A stretch of 64,000 bases of DNA from Neoceratodus forsteri (GCA_016271365.2 CM057452.1:1246415001-1246479000), one strand, 5' to 3'. Shown: positions 1 to 9,229, counted from the first letter of the stretch. Made by a program: numbers and translations. Notes: a model not told the origin generated them from the sequence alone.

Positions 1-370
1 TAAATCCAGGGTATTGATGTACTGGGCATTTCCTAAGTGACCCAAGATGTCGTCAGTTCTAGGCATCAAGTAACTGTCAAACTTAGAGACAGTGTTCAGA
101 CGCCTAGAATCCAAACAGATCCTTACACCTCCTTCCTTCTTTCCTACTACAACCATTGGGAAACTGCACTCACTATGGGAGGGTTCAATAATGCCTAACG
201 CTTGCATCTTCTGAACCTCCTTGATGACATCCTCTCTAATTCTTTCAGAGAGTCTGTCGGGCTTTTGTCTTATGGGTGTTCCTGATTCACAATAATATGA
301 TGCTCTGCAGCCTTTACCCTTCCTGGTGTTCCAGTAAAAGTGCTTTTAAAAGTGTTTAACACATTGTGGA
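1..370 (-). pseudogene. Reverse transcriptase N-terminal part (Gmr1-like)
   Basis: The minus strand from about 300 to 1 is open and encodes the start of a gypsy-type RT: an RLSERIRED-like entry, the LGIIEPS segment, a FPMVVVGKKEGG motif, RICLDSRRLN, and a TLDL that would lead into the first catalytic aspartate region. This is the fingers and early palm of the polymerase that copies element RNA into DNA. Two frameshifts (near 275 and 365) and a stop at about 346-348 separate it from the integrase frame. The rest of RT and RNase H lie left of the window. It sits downstream of integrase, which defines the element group. Confidence 0.85.
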
Positions 371-817
371 GCCATCGTGTTGGTTTGGCATCAACTCAAA
401 GTTGATCTTTACATCTGAGAGCTCCCCTACACCTTCCAGACGTTGGTACGCTATATTAAGTTCACTATCTTGAGGTTCTGGATATACATAACTGCATAGG
501 GGGGATGCCCGCTCCACCCAGGGCTCCAATAAATTGGCATCGTAGATGCGTTTGTGATTTTTCTTTTCAGGAGTGATTACCTCATATGTCACTGAACCCA
601 CACGTCTAGAGATTACATAAGGGCCCTGCCATTTCATATACAACCTATTTTCAGAGGATGGCAAGAGTAATAATACTTTTTCTCCCTCTGAAAATTCTTT
701 AAACCTGGTACCCTTATCGTAATGCTCTTTCTGTATGACTTGCTGGTCCTGATTGATTTTATGTGCTTTCTGGACATATTTAGCTAACCGGATCTGCAAC
801 TGATGCCAATAATCCAC
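356..817 (-). pseudogene. Integrase C-terminal domain (GPY/F-like), Gmr1-like
   Basis: A 153-residue open stretch continues the integrase in another frame. It holds the basic linker followed by a KWQGPYVISRRVGSVTYEV block, the GPY/F-type C-terminal fold of gypsy and retroviral integrases, which binds DNA and helps form multimers. It ends in HKRIYDANLLEPW, a common exit from this domain. About 90 bases (818-906) separate it from the catalytic core frame, so at least one frameshift lies between. The tail after residue 110 links towards RT. The initial Met is internal to the original polyprotein, not a real start. Confidence 0.8.
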
Positions 818-906
818 TGGACTTGATCCCTTTCTCTGCTGTACCTTCTTGCCACTCCTCTTTGATTACATCCAGAGGACCTCTAGGGTTTTCCCCAAAC
901 AGTAAT

Positions 907-1641
907 TCAAAGGGTGAGAAACCCGGTAGAGACCTGTGGTACATCTCGATAAGCAAACATTAGATAGGGTAGGTATACATCCCATTTAGAACTTTCTTCC
1001 TGTACAAATTTCTGAAGCATTTTCTTCATTATTTGGTTGAAACGTTCAACCAGGCTGTAGGTTTGAGGATGGTAAGGTGTCGTGTAAATGGCTTCAATAC
1101 CAAGGACCTGATACAAATGTTTCAACAGGCTGGCACAAAAATTGCTCCCTCTATCTGTAAGGATTTTTCTAGGGATACCCATTCTACTAAATATCTTACC
1201 AAGTTCTTCAGCAATCCTAGGAGCTGTAACAGTTCTAAGAGGGACAGCTTCAAGGTATTTAGTTGAGTAATCGCAAACTACAAGAATAAAATGGTTACCC
1301 TTAGCACTTTTTGGTAAAGGTCCAATAACATCCATTGCTGTCCTCTCAAACCGTGTTGTGAACAGAGGCATAGACTGAAGGGGTACCTTGTCACTGCATC
1401 CAATTTTGGCTACACCCTGGCATTCACTACAGCTTCTACAATATTCGGACACTTCTTCATGAATGCCAGGCCAAAAATATCTACAGAGCAAGTGACTCAA
1501 GGTACGGTCCCTCCCCAAATGTCCCTCCAGGGGAATATCATGAGCCATTTCCAGTAACTTTTGTCTATACTGTTTAGGCACCAATTGATCCACCCTTTCC
1601 CCTGTTTCTGGGATTAATCTATACTGTATATAACAGATCAT
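907..1641 (-). pseudogene. Integrase zinc finger and DDE catalytic core, Gmr1-like
   Basis: This is the best preserved part of the element: 244 residues. The N-terminal HHCC finger is His34, His41, Cys71 and Cys74 (spacing H-X6-H-X29-C-X2-C). The RNase-H-fold core shows the catalytic triad Asp104 (AMDVIGPLP), Asp163 (LTDRGSNF) and Glu199 (LVERFNQ), with exactly 35 residues between the last two, the D35E signature. The enzyme would process cDNA ends and join them to target DNA. The core looks intact, but the chain ends near 907 and resumes in another frame, so no full-length protein is expected. The closest family is Ty3/gypsy integrase. Confidence 0.92.
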
Positions 1642-2068
1642 TCTTTATGAGAAATTCAGCTTGTGCGGAGTCACTAGAAACTCCAACCTGTGAAAAGAAA
1701 GGTATTAAGGTTACATCTGCCTTCTGTAACTCTTTAAACTTCCCAGACCCACTTTCTTTCACATTTTCTACATCATCTAACACTTTAACATCAGCTTTAA
1801 TGTCTTTAGTATCAGATTTAATGTATCTAGTATTAGACTGAGTCCATAAATGTTTTTCTTTTCTCTTCTGGTCTCTGGACTTCTTCTCTTTTCCAGGGGC
1901 TCCATAAATGTCCTGCTCAAAAGGGTATAACAGTTCCCATGTCTTTTCTTTCTGTGCTTGTGCCCAGGTAACAGCATACAAATTGTCTGATAACAACTGT
2001 TCAAACTGGGGATGATCATGACCAATGATGATGGAAACAGGCAAATGTGGTACTACCCCGACTTTCAT
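1619..2068 (-). pseudogene. Pol segment between protease and integrase (Gmr1-like)
   Basis: A 149-residue open frame lies between the protease remnant and the integrase. It begins with HLPVSIIIGHDHPQF, compatible with the end of an aspartic protease, where a hydrophobic stretch is followed by GxD. It then becomes a charged, lysine-rich linker (about residues 55-115) and ends in SAQAEFLIKNDLLY, which runs into the integrase N-terminus and overlaps it by about 20 bases in another frame. I see no further catalytic motif. Position supports membership of the same polyprotein; sequence alone is weak. Confidence 0.6.
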
Positions 2069-2206
2069 GGTTTGAGAGTGTCAATTAATTTGTAGCACAC
2101 TATCCAGTAAAGGGTAGTGATGAGTGTCACAATGAATACAGGTTACTCCTGTACAAGAGCCTCTTGGAGAAGGTTTCGTATCTAGTACGTCAGCTTGAAA
2201 AAGAGT

Positions 2207-2281
2207 TTATCTATTCCCCGAGTTAAGTAGGCCGCTCACCAGTTTTTCCCCAATTTGCACTGGAACGAAATATTGTCCCCA
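2207..2281 (-). pseudogene. Aspartic protease active-site remnant
   Basis: In one minus-strand frame a WGQYFVPVQIGEKLVSGLL segment is followed by NSG, matching the beta-strand plus active-site loop of retroviral-type aspartic proteases (hydrophobic-hydrophobic-D-S/T-G). The catalytic aspartate position, codon at about 2,222-2,224, reads AAC (Asn) where GAC/GAT is expected, and a stop follows five codons later. It lies between the zinc knuckle and integrase, where protease belongs. The loss fits a decayed copy. Confidence 0.55.
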
Positions 2282-2323
2282 TTTGGCAAGAGCAAGTGGT
2301 ACTTGCTCAATTTTCTTTTTCAA

Positions 2324-2365
2324 ACAAAAGCATACAATGTGCCCCTTGCCACCACAGTTTCGACA
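2324..2365 (-). pseudogene. CCHC zinc knuckle of gag
   Basis: The minus strand reads CRNCGGKGHIVCFC, a C-X2-C-X4-H-X4-C knuckle used by retroelement gag proteins to bind their RNA. It is followed within about 20 bases by an in-frame stop. It sits just downstream of the SCAN-like gag region and upstream of the protease remnant. Confidence 0.8.
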
Positions 2366-2367
2366 TA

Positions 2368-2725
2368 TTATATCAGGGTTATAGCCCTTATGTCTGTAGA
2401 AGTAACAGAAGGGGTTCTTACTGGAGATTGTTGAGGTCCTTTCTCATTATGTGGTCTTGCAGTAATATAATTTTCTGCCAACCGTATGGCCACATCAGAG
2501 GACTCTGGTCGGTGTTCTTTGACCCAGATCTGGACGTATTGAGGCAGTATTCCAATGAACTGTTCTAAGATGATAGACTCCAAGATTTGGTCTACAGTTC
2601 TCATGGCTGGTTGTAGCTATTTTATGCAGAGGTCTCTCAGCTACGTATAGGCGTCTTGAGGAGAGTCTGTTACATGAAACTTATATGTTCTAAACATCTG
2701 GTGATATATTTCAGTGCTGATGTCA
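2368..2725 (-). pseudogene. SCAN-like gag (capsid) domain
   Basis: Read on the minus strand, about 85 residues follow the SCAN layout: YHQMFRTYKF, then a DSPQDAY block, LRDLCIKWLQP, RTVDQILESIILEQFI, ILPQYVQIWVKEHRPES and a final DVAIRLAENYI helix. One stop interrupts the first third; the remaining 78 codons (2,368-2,604) are open. SCAN domains in vertebrate zinc-finger proteins dimerise and are related to the capsid domain of Gmr1-like elements. Here the downstream zinc knuckle, protease and integrase show this is the retroelement gag, not a host SCAN gene. The upstream end is cut at about 2,740 by CR1 sequence. Confidence 0.85.
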
Positions 2726-2941
2726 TATCACTTTAAACAAGGCCTCATTGCTTTATCCACCTTCAGTTTCAAGAGTTCTTTCAGAACCCTTTCTTCTGTG
2801 AAAGGACTAATATTAACCAGGGTGCTTCTATTGACTGGATTAGCAATCTCCCCCTACTCTTCCGTTGTGAATACTGAGCAGAAGTATTCATTCAGCATCC
2901 TTGCTTTTTCACTGTTGCTCTCTGCCCAACCACCTTCCTCT

Positions 2942-3425
2942 TTATTCAGCCCCCAGTATCCCTGCCTTAGTCTTTCTTTGCTCCCTAATGTACCTATAAA
3001 AGGTTTTATCCCCCTTCTTAACTGAGTTGGCAATCTTTTCCTCGGTTTGGGCCTTTGCTATTCTGACTGCCTTCTCCGTTTCCTTCTGCTTTAACTGGTA
3101 TAGTTCTCTGTCCTGTTCCTTCTGTGTTTCCTTATACTTTCTGAATGCTATCTTTTTCTCCCTAACCTTCCCCACCACTTCTTTTGAGAACCATAGAGTT
3201 TTTTTCCTTTCATTTTGATTTGTTTATTTGCTTCGCACAAAGGCTTGTTGCCTCTGTGATGGTGGTTTTGATGTTTCCGCATTGTTGTTCCACCTCACCT
3301 TCTTGCCTGTTTGCTAGTGCTTTTCTGAGGCACTCTCCCATTTTGACAAAATCAACTCTCCTGAAATTCAGTACCTTCACTTTTATATGGCTTGACTCTG
3401 CAGCTAAGTTTATCGTGAACCACAC
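2942..3425 (-). pseudogene. CR1 ORF2 linker between endonuclease and RT
   Basis: Two open pieces (3,210-3,425 and 2,942-3,178) encode the lysine-rich linker of CR1 ORF2: a KVLNFRRVDFVKMGECLRKA block, then the charged KVREKKIAFRKYKETQKEQD helix and YRYIREQRKTK. The same block recurs in copy C (54,349-54,905), confirming the family. It joins endonuclease to polymerase and has no catalytic motif. A frame break lies near 3,180-3,210. Confidence 0.75.
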
Positions 3426-3428
3426 TGT

Positions 3429-4041
3429 TTAGTGGTCGCTTGTTCCCAGATGGCTACCTCTTTCAAGATCGGAGATCCTCTCTCTGTCCCCATTTGAGAG
3501 TACCAGGTCTAAGATTGCTCCCTCCCGAGTGGGTTCCAAAACTTGCTGTCTGAGGCATGCCCCCTGTAGGGCATCAAGAATGGCCCTGCTCTTGGATGCG
3601 GCTGCAGCAAAGGTACTCCAGTTAACATCTGGCATATTCAGGTCCCCCATCAGCAATATCTCCCCTTTCTCTGCCATCCTAAGGATGCCTTCTATCATTT
3701 CCTTGTCCATTTCCTCCCCCTGAGACGGGGGTCTGTATACAACCCCTGTGCAGATTGTGGTGCCATTTCTGGTCTCCAGGGGGACCCACAGTGCCTCCTC
3801 TCCTCCCTGTTTACCCTTTTATTCTGTTGCTTTGATCCCTTCCCTTACACGGAGCTCCTTCTCCTCCTCCTCTTCCCTCCCTGTCCCTCCTGTACATTGT
3901 GTACCCTGGTATGTTGACATCCCAGTCATGGTTCTCTGTGTACCATGTTTCTGTGACTGCCACGATATTCAGACATCCCGCTTCCATCAAGGACACCATT
4001 TCGGGGAGCTTTTCACCAAGACTACGGGAATTGGTACTCAT
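3429..4041 (-). pseudogene. CR1 ORF2 APE-type endonuclease
   Basis: The N-terminal part (3,811-4,041) has NSRSLGEKLPEM, a VAVTETWY motif with the catalytic Glu, and YRRDREGRGGG. The C-terminal part (3,429-3,710) has LLMGDLNMPDVNW with the GDxN active-site motif, ILDLVLSNG and a terminal SDH motif. These are the hallmarks of apurinic-endonuclease-like nucleases that nick target DNA to prime reverse transcription. The two halves are in different frames around 3,710-3,811, so the copy is inactive. The start near 4,041 is the first Met of the EN region. Confidence 0.85.
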
Positions 4042-4319
4042 TACCCTCCATTTTTATGTTGACTTGCTCTTGCGTGCCAGCCAACATCTTGCGGTAGTAG
4101 CAGATTTGGAGGCGCAGTCACTGTTGGGCAAATGCAGGACACACATCAGTAAATGCATCCCTCATTCCCCAATCAGCCAGCAGCAGGCGCTGACATCATG
4201 ACTCCCTAATGTGGCCACCAGATCTAAGAAAAGGTGCACTGCAATGACAGCGAACACAACATGCCTCCCGACGAGCACACAACATAGCAGCAGTGACTGC
4301 CGCTGCCTCCTGTCACAAT

Positions 4320-4673
4320 GCCAGTGGGGAAGCCCACTCCCCACCGGCATAATGACCGTCCTGCCATTTAAAATGTATGCCGAGGGGGTGCCCAATCTCC
4401 CTCGGTATCATGTGTCCCAAAACAGTTTTTCTTTGCCGATGGGGGGCCCCAATCCCCATTGGCATTTGTCCCCATCCCATTTATTTTGCCGATGGGGGAG
4501 CCCACTCCCTGTTGGCATAATGTCTCCCCCCTCACTTTTGTTGTGTGCCGAGGGAGTGCCCAATACCCCTCGGCTTGTCCCTTCAGTATGTGCCAACGGG
4601 GTGCCAAATCCCTGTTGGCTACAGCATCCCTCCCAAAAACTTGGTGGCACACTGGGAGCCCACCCCAGTGAGC
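4320..4673. repeat. Array of seven GC-rich hairpins with variable stems
   Basis: Hairpins at 4,320-4,348, 4,379-4,406, 4,435-4,463, 4,488-4,516, 4,547-4,574, 4,592-4,619 and 4,647-4,673 are spaced about 45-60 bases apart. Each has an 8-10 bp stem, starting GCCRAYGGG and ending CCCRTYGGC in most, around a loop resembling TGCCCAAT or AGCCCACT. Stem sequences differ between units but pairing is mostly kept, for example GAGGG with CCCTC and AACGGG with CCTGTT. Confidence 0.75.
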
Positions 4674-4984
4674 TAAATCCCTGCAGAACAAAAACCGTCC
4701 CGCAATGTTTTTTTTTGTGCGTGTGTGTAAACCTGTGAAAAAGAAAATGGTCCCTTGCGGTCTCCCTGCCCCCTCCCACAACCCGCGCCCACCCTCTGCA
4801 CACCCTGCCTCCCCACACCCCATACTTACCTCCGGAGTCCGGCGGGACAATCTTCGGTGGACCGGGAACACATCTGCACTCTTCAAAGCCGACCGGGAAC
4901 TGAAGAAATGCTGGTAAGCTGCATAATGGCATAAATAGGGTTTTTTTCAACTTTGGTGCATATCTCAGCCATTTTTGGGAATTT

Positions 4985-6060
4985 TGGCACCAAATTGTCA
5001 ACATTGGGTTATTGGGACCCCTCCTCACGAATTCAGGCACTCTCATGGCATTATTCGGTCCTTAAAGGTGATTTCACGGTCACTGCACGGAATCACCTTT
5101 TGGGACCAATTAAAGAAATGACAGTGCCACTGTTCATGAAGGGGTCTCTTAAAAAGCCTGTGTTGCAAATTTGGTAAAAATGGCTGTTTCGAGACATGTG
5201 TTGCACAGTTTCCGCGCATGCTCATAACTTTGTGAATTTATAATATTTTCACTCCAGATTTTCAACATTGGTATTTTTCCACACCTCCTTATGAACAGTA
5301 CAGCTGTCATTTTACATATCATGGCCAAAATGTGTTTTCACACGTCCAGCGCAGAATAGCATGGTCGCTGTGCGAAATCAGTTTTTGGGACAGTTTGAGG
5401 AAATGACGGTGACACTGTTCATGAGAAGAACTCCTAAAATCCCTTTGTTGAAAATTTGGTGACTAAATTCCATAAAGTGACTGTGTTTACAAGTATCGTT
5501 GTGCAGTTTCCACGCGCCTTGTAACTTCTCAAATTTGCAAAATTTTCATGCCACATTTTCAACACTGGCATTTTTTCACACCTCCTTATGAACAGTACAG
5601 CTGTCATTTTTCACATCCTGCCCTAAATGTGTTTTCGCACCTGTGGCACACAATGGCGTGGTCACTGTGCGAAATCAACATTTCGGACAAATTAACAAAA
5701 TCACAATGCCACTGTTCATGAGGGGATGTCCCAAAATGCCTATGTTAAACATGTGGTTTAAAAAATTCCCCAAAATAATTGGATTACGGGCATGTGTTGC
5801 ACAGTTTCTATGCATGCTCTTAACTTCATCAATTTTTCATATTTTCACTCCAGATTTTCAACGTTGCCATTTTCTTACATCTCCTTATGAACAATACATT
5901 TGTCATTTTCCACATACTCCCCAAAATGTGTTTTCACCTCTGTGTCACCAAATGGCATAGCCACTGTGCAAAACCACCTTTCAGCTAACAAACTGATAGT
6001 GCGGCTTTTCATGAGATGGGCTCACAAAAAGCCCATGTTGAAAATTTGGAGTGAAAATAC
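4985..6060. repeat. Tandem ~290-bp palindromic units, copy 1
   Basis: The phrase GTTGNAAATTTGG recurs near 5,160, 5,449, 5,744 and 6,037, and its inverse TTTTCAAC near 5,000, 5,260, 5,560 and 5,857. Each unit also carries CTTATGAACAGTACAGCTG. The two arms of a unit are inverted relative to each other, so the array can fold into long hairpins. Units are roughly 290 bases and diverged. Open frames here are accidental. Confidence 0.75.
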
Positions 6061-6548
6061 CAACAGACGCATAGGGTGTTACGGTTTCCAACTGTAGCAC
6101 CCCACTCTGTAGAGACTGACAGGCGTCAGGGGTGTGACTTGGGATCATCGGCTGTAATGCTCACACTATTCCACCCCCACCCACACTGCAGCCAGTGACA
6201 GGCATTGTGGTGTGCCTTGCACTGTTCGGCCGCAAAGTTCACCCCATTCTCCTATACTGCACCCACCTCAGCATATTTTCTTATGGAATTGGCTAACTAT
6301 AATGCCCAGAGACCCCAAAGCACACCACACCACTAGTCAGTGTCTACAGGGTAGGATGAGGTACAATGGTATGAGCGTTACAGTCGACAACCCAAAGGCA
6401 CACACCAATGCCTGTCTCTCTGTACAGGGTGGGGGTGGGGTTGGCGTCACTTCAATACTTCACTGCCATTCCTATTATGTGTCTCTATCTGCCAATGCCA
6501 ATTCCAGTGAGACAACATTCAGCACTGACAAATGCTTGTTTTCTTATG

Positions 6549-6965
6549 ACCTTATTTCTTTTTGCCCCATCCCTGTCCTTACTGCCTTTGTCTTTTTCTC
6601 CATTTACCCCTGCCCTTCTCTCTATTGACTGCTCTGTCTTGGCGTTTACCTCACTAACTACCCTGATTTTTTGGGGGGGGCTAGGATTTCCCTTCTCCTT
6701 TTCTGTGCCTCCCCCCTTGGCTAGTTTAAATGCTTGCCAATGAAGCATTTAAATCTATCACCTAGGATCCTGGTTCCCCTCCTGGATACATGCAGACCAT
6801 CGCACCAATATAGGCCTGCATCCCTCCAGGTGGAGCCCCCAGTCCCCAATGAAGCCAAATCCCTGCACTTAATGTCAGCTCACGTGGTGGCCAGTTGTAG
6901 TGAGAGGAGAGCTGTGCCAGTTACCATATCAGGATTCCAGGCATGTCCCCAGACACACCAGTAAG
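6549..6965 (-). pseudogene. CR1 copy A: ORF1 esterase C-terminus and ORF1-ORF2 spacer
   Basis: Minus strand 6,721 to about 6,965 encodes the end of a CR1 ORF1 esterase: the DGLHVSRRGTRILGDRFK block followed by an 11-residue tail and a stop at 6,721-6,723. The His of GLH is the catalytic His of SGNH/GDSL hydrolases, kept here. Bases 6,549-6,720 match the ORF1-ORF2 spacer of copy C (55,437-55,600). The upstream part of ORF1, including its catalytic Ser block, is missing because the 60-bp minisatellite begins at about 6,966. Confidence 0.8.
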
Positions 6966-7925
6966 TGTGTTGGGGGGTTGGCTGGGTGGTGTTCTGTGTG
7001 GGAGCAGGGTGGGTGGGTGGATGTTGGGCCACCAGTGTGTGCCGGTCCATTTGTCCACAGGCATTTAGAGGGTGGGGAAGGGGCACCACTGGATAACAGG
7101 GATATTTTTAACAACATGGGTTGGATGTATATGGTGTGGGGTGCCACTAGACACCAGGTACTGTGTGTGCCCTATGAATGCTGGATGGGTGTTCAGGGTG
7201 TGGGAATGCCACTAAACACCAGGGATATATCTTACAAATGCAGGGTTGGTGTTCAGGGGTGGGGGTGCCACTAGACACCAGGGAGATGTGTGACTAATAT
7301 GGGACAGCTGTTTGGAGGATGGGGCGCCACTAGACTCCAGGAACATTGAGAGCAGTCATGGGATTGGTGTTCAGTGATGGGGGTGCCACTAGACATCCCT
7401 GTAATGTCCTATGAATGTGGGGAAGTGATTTGGGGATGGGGTGCCACCACTAGACACCAGGGAGATGTGATACTACTATGAGATGGCTGTATGGGGGGGA
7501 AGGGTGCCACTTGACACCAGGGAGATGTGTTGCTAATATGGGATGGCTGTTCAGGGGATGGGGTGGAGGGTGCTTCTAGACTCCAGCGACATTACCAGCA
7601 GCTACAGGCCTAGGTATTTGGTGGTGAAAGGTGACACTAAACAACAGGGACATTGACAGCAGTCGTGGGATGAGTGTTTGAGGGTTGGGGTTGCCACTAG
7701 ACATCAGGGATATGTCCTATGAATGTGGGGTAGGTGTTTTGGGGGGGTGGGTGCCACAGGACACCTTGGGTATGCCTTATGAATGTGGGTAGGTGTTCTG
7801 GGCTGGTGTCACTAGACACTAGGGAGATGTGTCACTAATATGAGGCAGCTGTTCGGGGGTGGGGTGCCACTAGACCTCAGGAACAGTGCCAGAAGTAAGG
7901 GGATGGTGTTCAGGGGGTTGGGGAG
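6966..7925. repeat. 60-bp minisatellite, array 1
   Basis: A GGGTGCCACTAGACACCAGG core recurs about every 58-66 bases from about 7,084 to 7,870 (for example near 7,138, 7,263, 7,324, 7,382, 7,440, 7,505, 7,692, 7,806 and 7,866), some 14 diverged units. Between cores lie variants of GATGTGT...AATATGGGATGGCTGTTCAGGG. The first 110 bases are G-rich and only partly match. The same family returns at 18,355-18,760. Confidence 0.85.
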
Positions 7926-7944
7926 TTTCACTAAATCAGTCCCA

Positions 7945-8434
7945 AACAGTTGTAGATCACAAACAGATTAGCAAACAGATTAACACTGAAAATGTACAAT
8001 CGTGGCTACCAAAGAGAACAAGGGGCTTCTTTAAATGTCATCATTGTATCATCTGCAGATTTGCTCACCTCCAGAAACAGTTTAAACATCCCAGAAAACC
8101 TAATACTCTTGTAAATGTCAGGGAGTGTGTCACTTGTGATACACCACCATTTGTAGTGTATGCATTATGGTGTTCCTGCAGTTTTTTATACAAAAATTGC
8201 ACAATAAGACCACTCAAAAAGAGGATACAAGAACATGTTCAATCCATTGAAAATTGGAGAGAGGATACCCTTGTTCGTACCCATTTCTCACAAAGGCATA
8301 ACTCGGATGCCACTGATATGAGGTTTATGAGCATAGAACATGTGGCTCCTCTGGAGAAAGGAGGTAATAGGAAAATCCAACTCCTGCAAAAGGAATTGTT
8401 TTGGATTTTTACACTTAACAGTGTAAAACTTTAG
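7945..8434 (+). pseudogene. Penelope-like GIY-YIG endonuclease remnant
   Basis: About 160 open codons encode the C-terminal domain of a Penelope-like element. A cysteine motif (FKCHHCIICRF) is followed by VRECVTCDT, then PFVVYALWCSCSFLY, the place of the GIY-YIG beta strands (Y...Y), and IRPLKKRIQEH, which carries the catalytic Arg. Next come THFSQRHN and ELFWIFTLNSVKL, with a Glu in a final helix. Upstream Cys fingers of this kind suggest a Neptune-type element. The YVGKT core, usual in this family, reads YKNCT, so activity is doubtful. The RT part of the element is absent. The true N-terminal end lies within the preceding minisatellite boundary. Confidence 0.75.
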
Positions 8435-9229
8435 GGATTGAATGATCAATGAGATATCAAACATTATTTAATAAAGTGAAAAGTAAAACTGAGGTAGCAA
8501 TTTCAAATATCTTTCATTTGTTTGTAGCCAATAATACGTGTCCAGTCAGAAAAAAAGATTTAAAGTTACATTTTAATTGAATTACAACCCTTTAATGGTA
8601 ATGAATGCCTTCGAATGGTCAACCATCATATTACAAACAAATAATTTGTTAGCTTTAGAGCTGAGTTAACATAAAATATTATAAAACTAGAGCAAGTTTA
8701 AGCTGTTTAGTATGATTTCTTGACCAATTATTTGTTTTATATGAAATCTTGTTAATATTAGAGGAAATTTATGCTTAATGGATTTCTAATGTGAATGTTG
8801 TAAAGGTTGCATTTTAATGTTGTTTCTTTGTTTTTCTCTCATAGGACATTTGTATCTGTTCCCTCTCCTCTACACCTCACAAATGGCCATTTGCTTAGGA
8901 TTCAGGCCTTGAGACACTACAGCAATCCATTTTTTCCATCTCTATACTTAGAAAATCTCAATGTGCAGCCTGCCATTGCCTTGGAAGACTGCCAAAAAAT
9001 GTTATCGCTGTTTTAACTTACCTCATTCTGTTTCACAGATATCTTTTTTCTAAATTCATGTTGTAATGTATTAAGCATAAAGTGTAATTAAAGATACAAC
9101 ATGGTTCTTTATAAACAAGTATCATGAATTTAGTAACTTAGTCATTCATTTCTTTTTTCCTTAATTTAAAATTGAGCTTATTGCTATATTTGTTTTTTGT
9201 GTGCAAACAACTACAAACAACTCATATTT
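8435..9229. other. AT-rich non-coding stretch after the Penelope-like remnant
   Basis: No coding motif is visible. It may be 3' sequence of the Penelope-like element. A 69-codon open frame at 8,807-9,016 has no recognisable family and looks accidental. Confidence 0.5.

Larger units (their letters stand above)
1..2740 (-). mobile_element. Gmr1-like Ty3/gypsy retrotransposon, partial
   Basis: On the minus strand the domains run SCAN-like gag, CCHC zinc knuckle, protease remnant, integrase, then reverse transcriptase, which leaves the window at base 1. Integrase ahead of RT is the Ty1/copia-like order known among Ty3/gypsy elements for the Gmr1 group, and SCAN domains are thought to derive from the gag of this group. 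Frames are broken several times, so the copy is dead. No LTR is visible: the left end lies outside the window, and the right end stops at a CR1 fragment near 2,740, inside gag. Confidence 0.88.
2741..4058 (-). mobile_element. CR1 LINE copy A, ORF2 part (3' truncated)
   Basis: This segment aligns by eye with CR1 copy C near 54,100-55,430. It covers the 5' half of ORF2 on the minus strand: the APE endonuclease and the linker before RT. It ends at about 2,741, just before the RT proper, where Gmr1-like gag begins, so the copy lacks its RT and 3' end. The upstream half (ORF1) resumes at 6,549 beyond a 2.5-kb insertion. Frames are interrupted near 3,425 and 3,750. Confidence 0.85.
4059..6543. mobile_element. 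Unclassified palindrome-rich element, copy 1
   Basis: This ~2.48-kb block interrupts CR1 copy A. The same CR1 stretch is uninterrupted in copy C near 55,427-55,440, which acts as an empty site. TTATG occurs on both sides (4,054-4,058 and 6,544-6,548), compatible with a 5-bp target duplication. Internally it has a head, a GC-rich array of seven short hairpins (4,320-4,673), a pyrimidine-rich stretch, then palindromic ~290-bp tandem units (4,985-6,060) and a unique tail. A second copy lies at 35,746-39,030. No protein domain is recognisable and no clear terminal inverted repeat is visible, so the class is unknown. Confidence 0.7.

Noticed and set aside
2368..2604. Host SCAN-domain gene exon
   Set aside because: Zinc knuckle, protease trace and integrase follow in retroelement order; this is gag.
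4985..6060. Possible CRISPR array from regularly spaced repeats
   Set aside because: Period is ~290 bp with diverged, inverted units in vertebrate DNA; no short exact repeats or cas genes.
4059..6543. LTR or classical TIR structure for the palindromic element
   Set aside because: Ends do not start TG or end CA at the inferred borders, and the termini are not clear inverses of each other.
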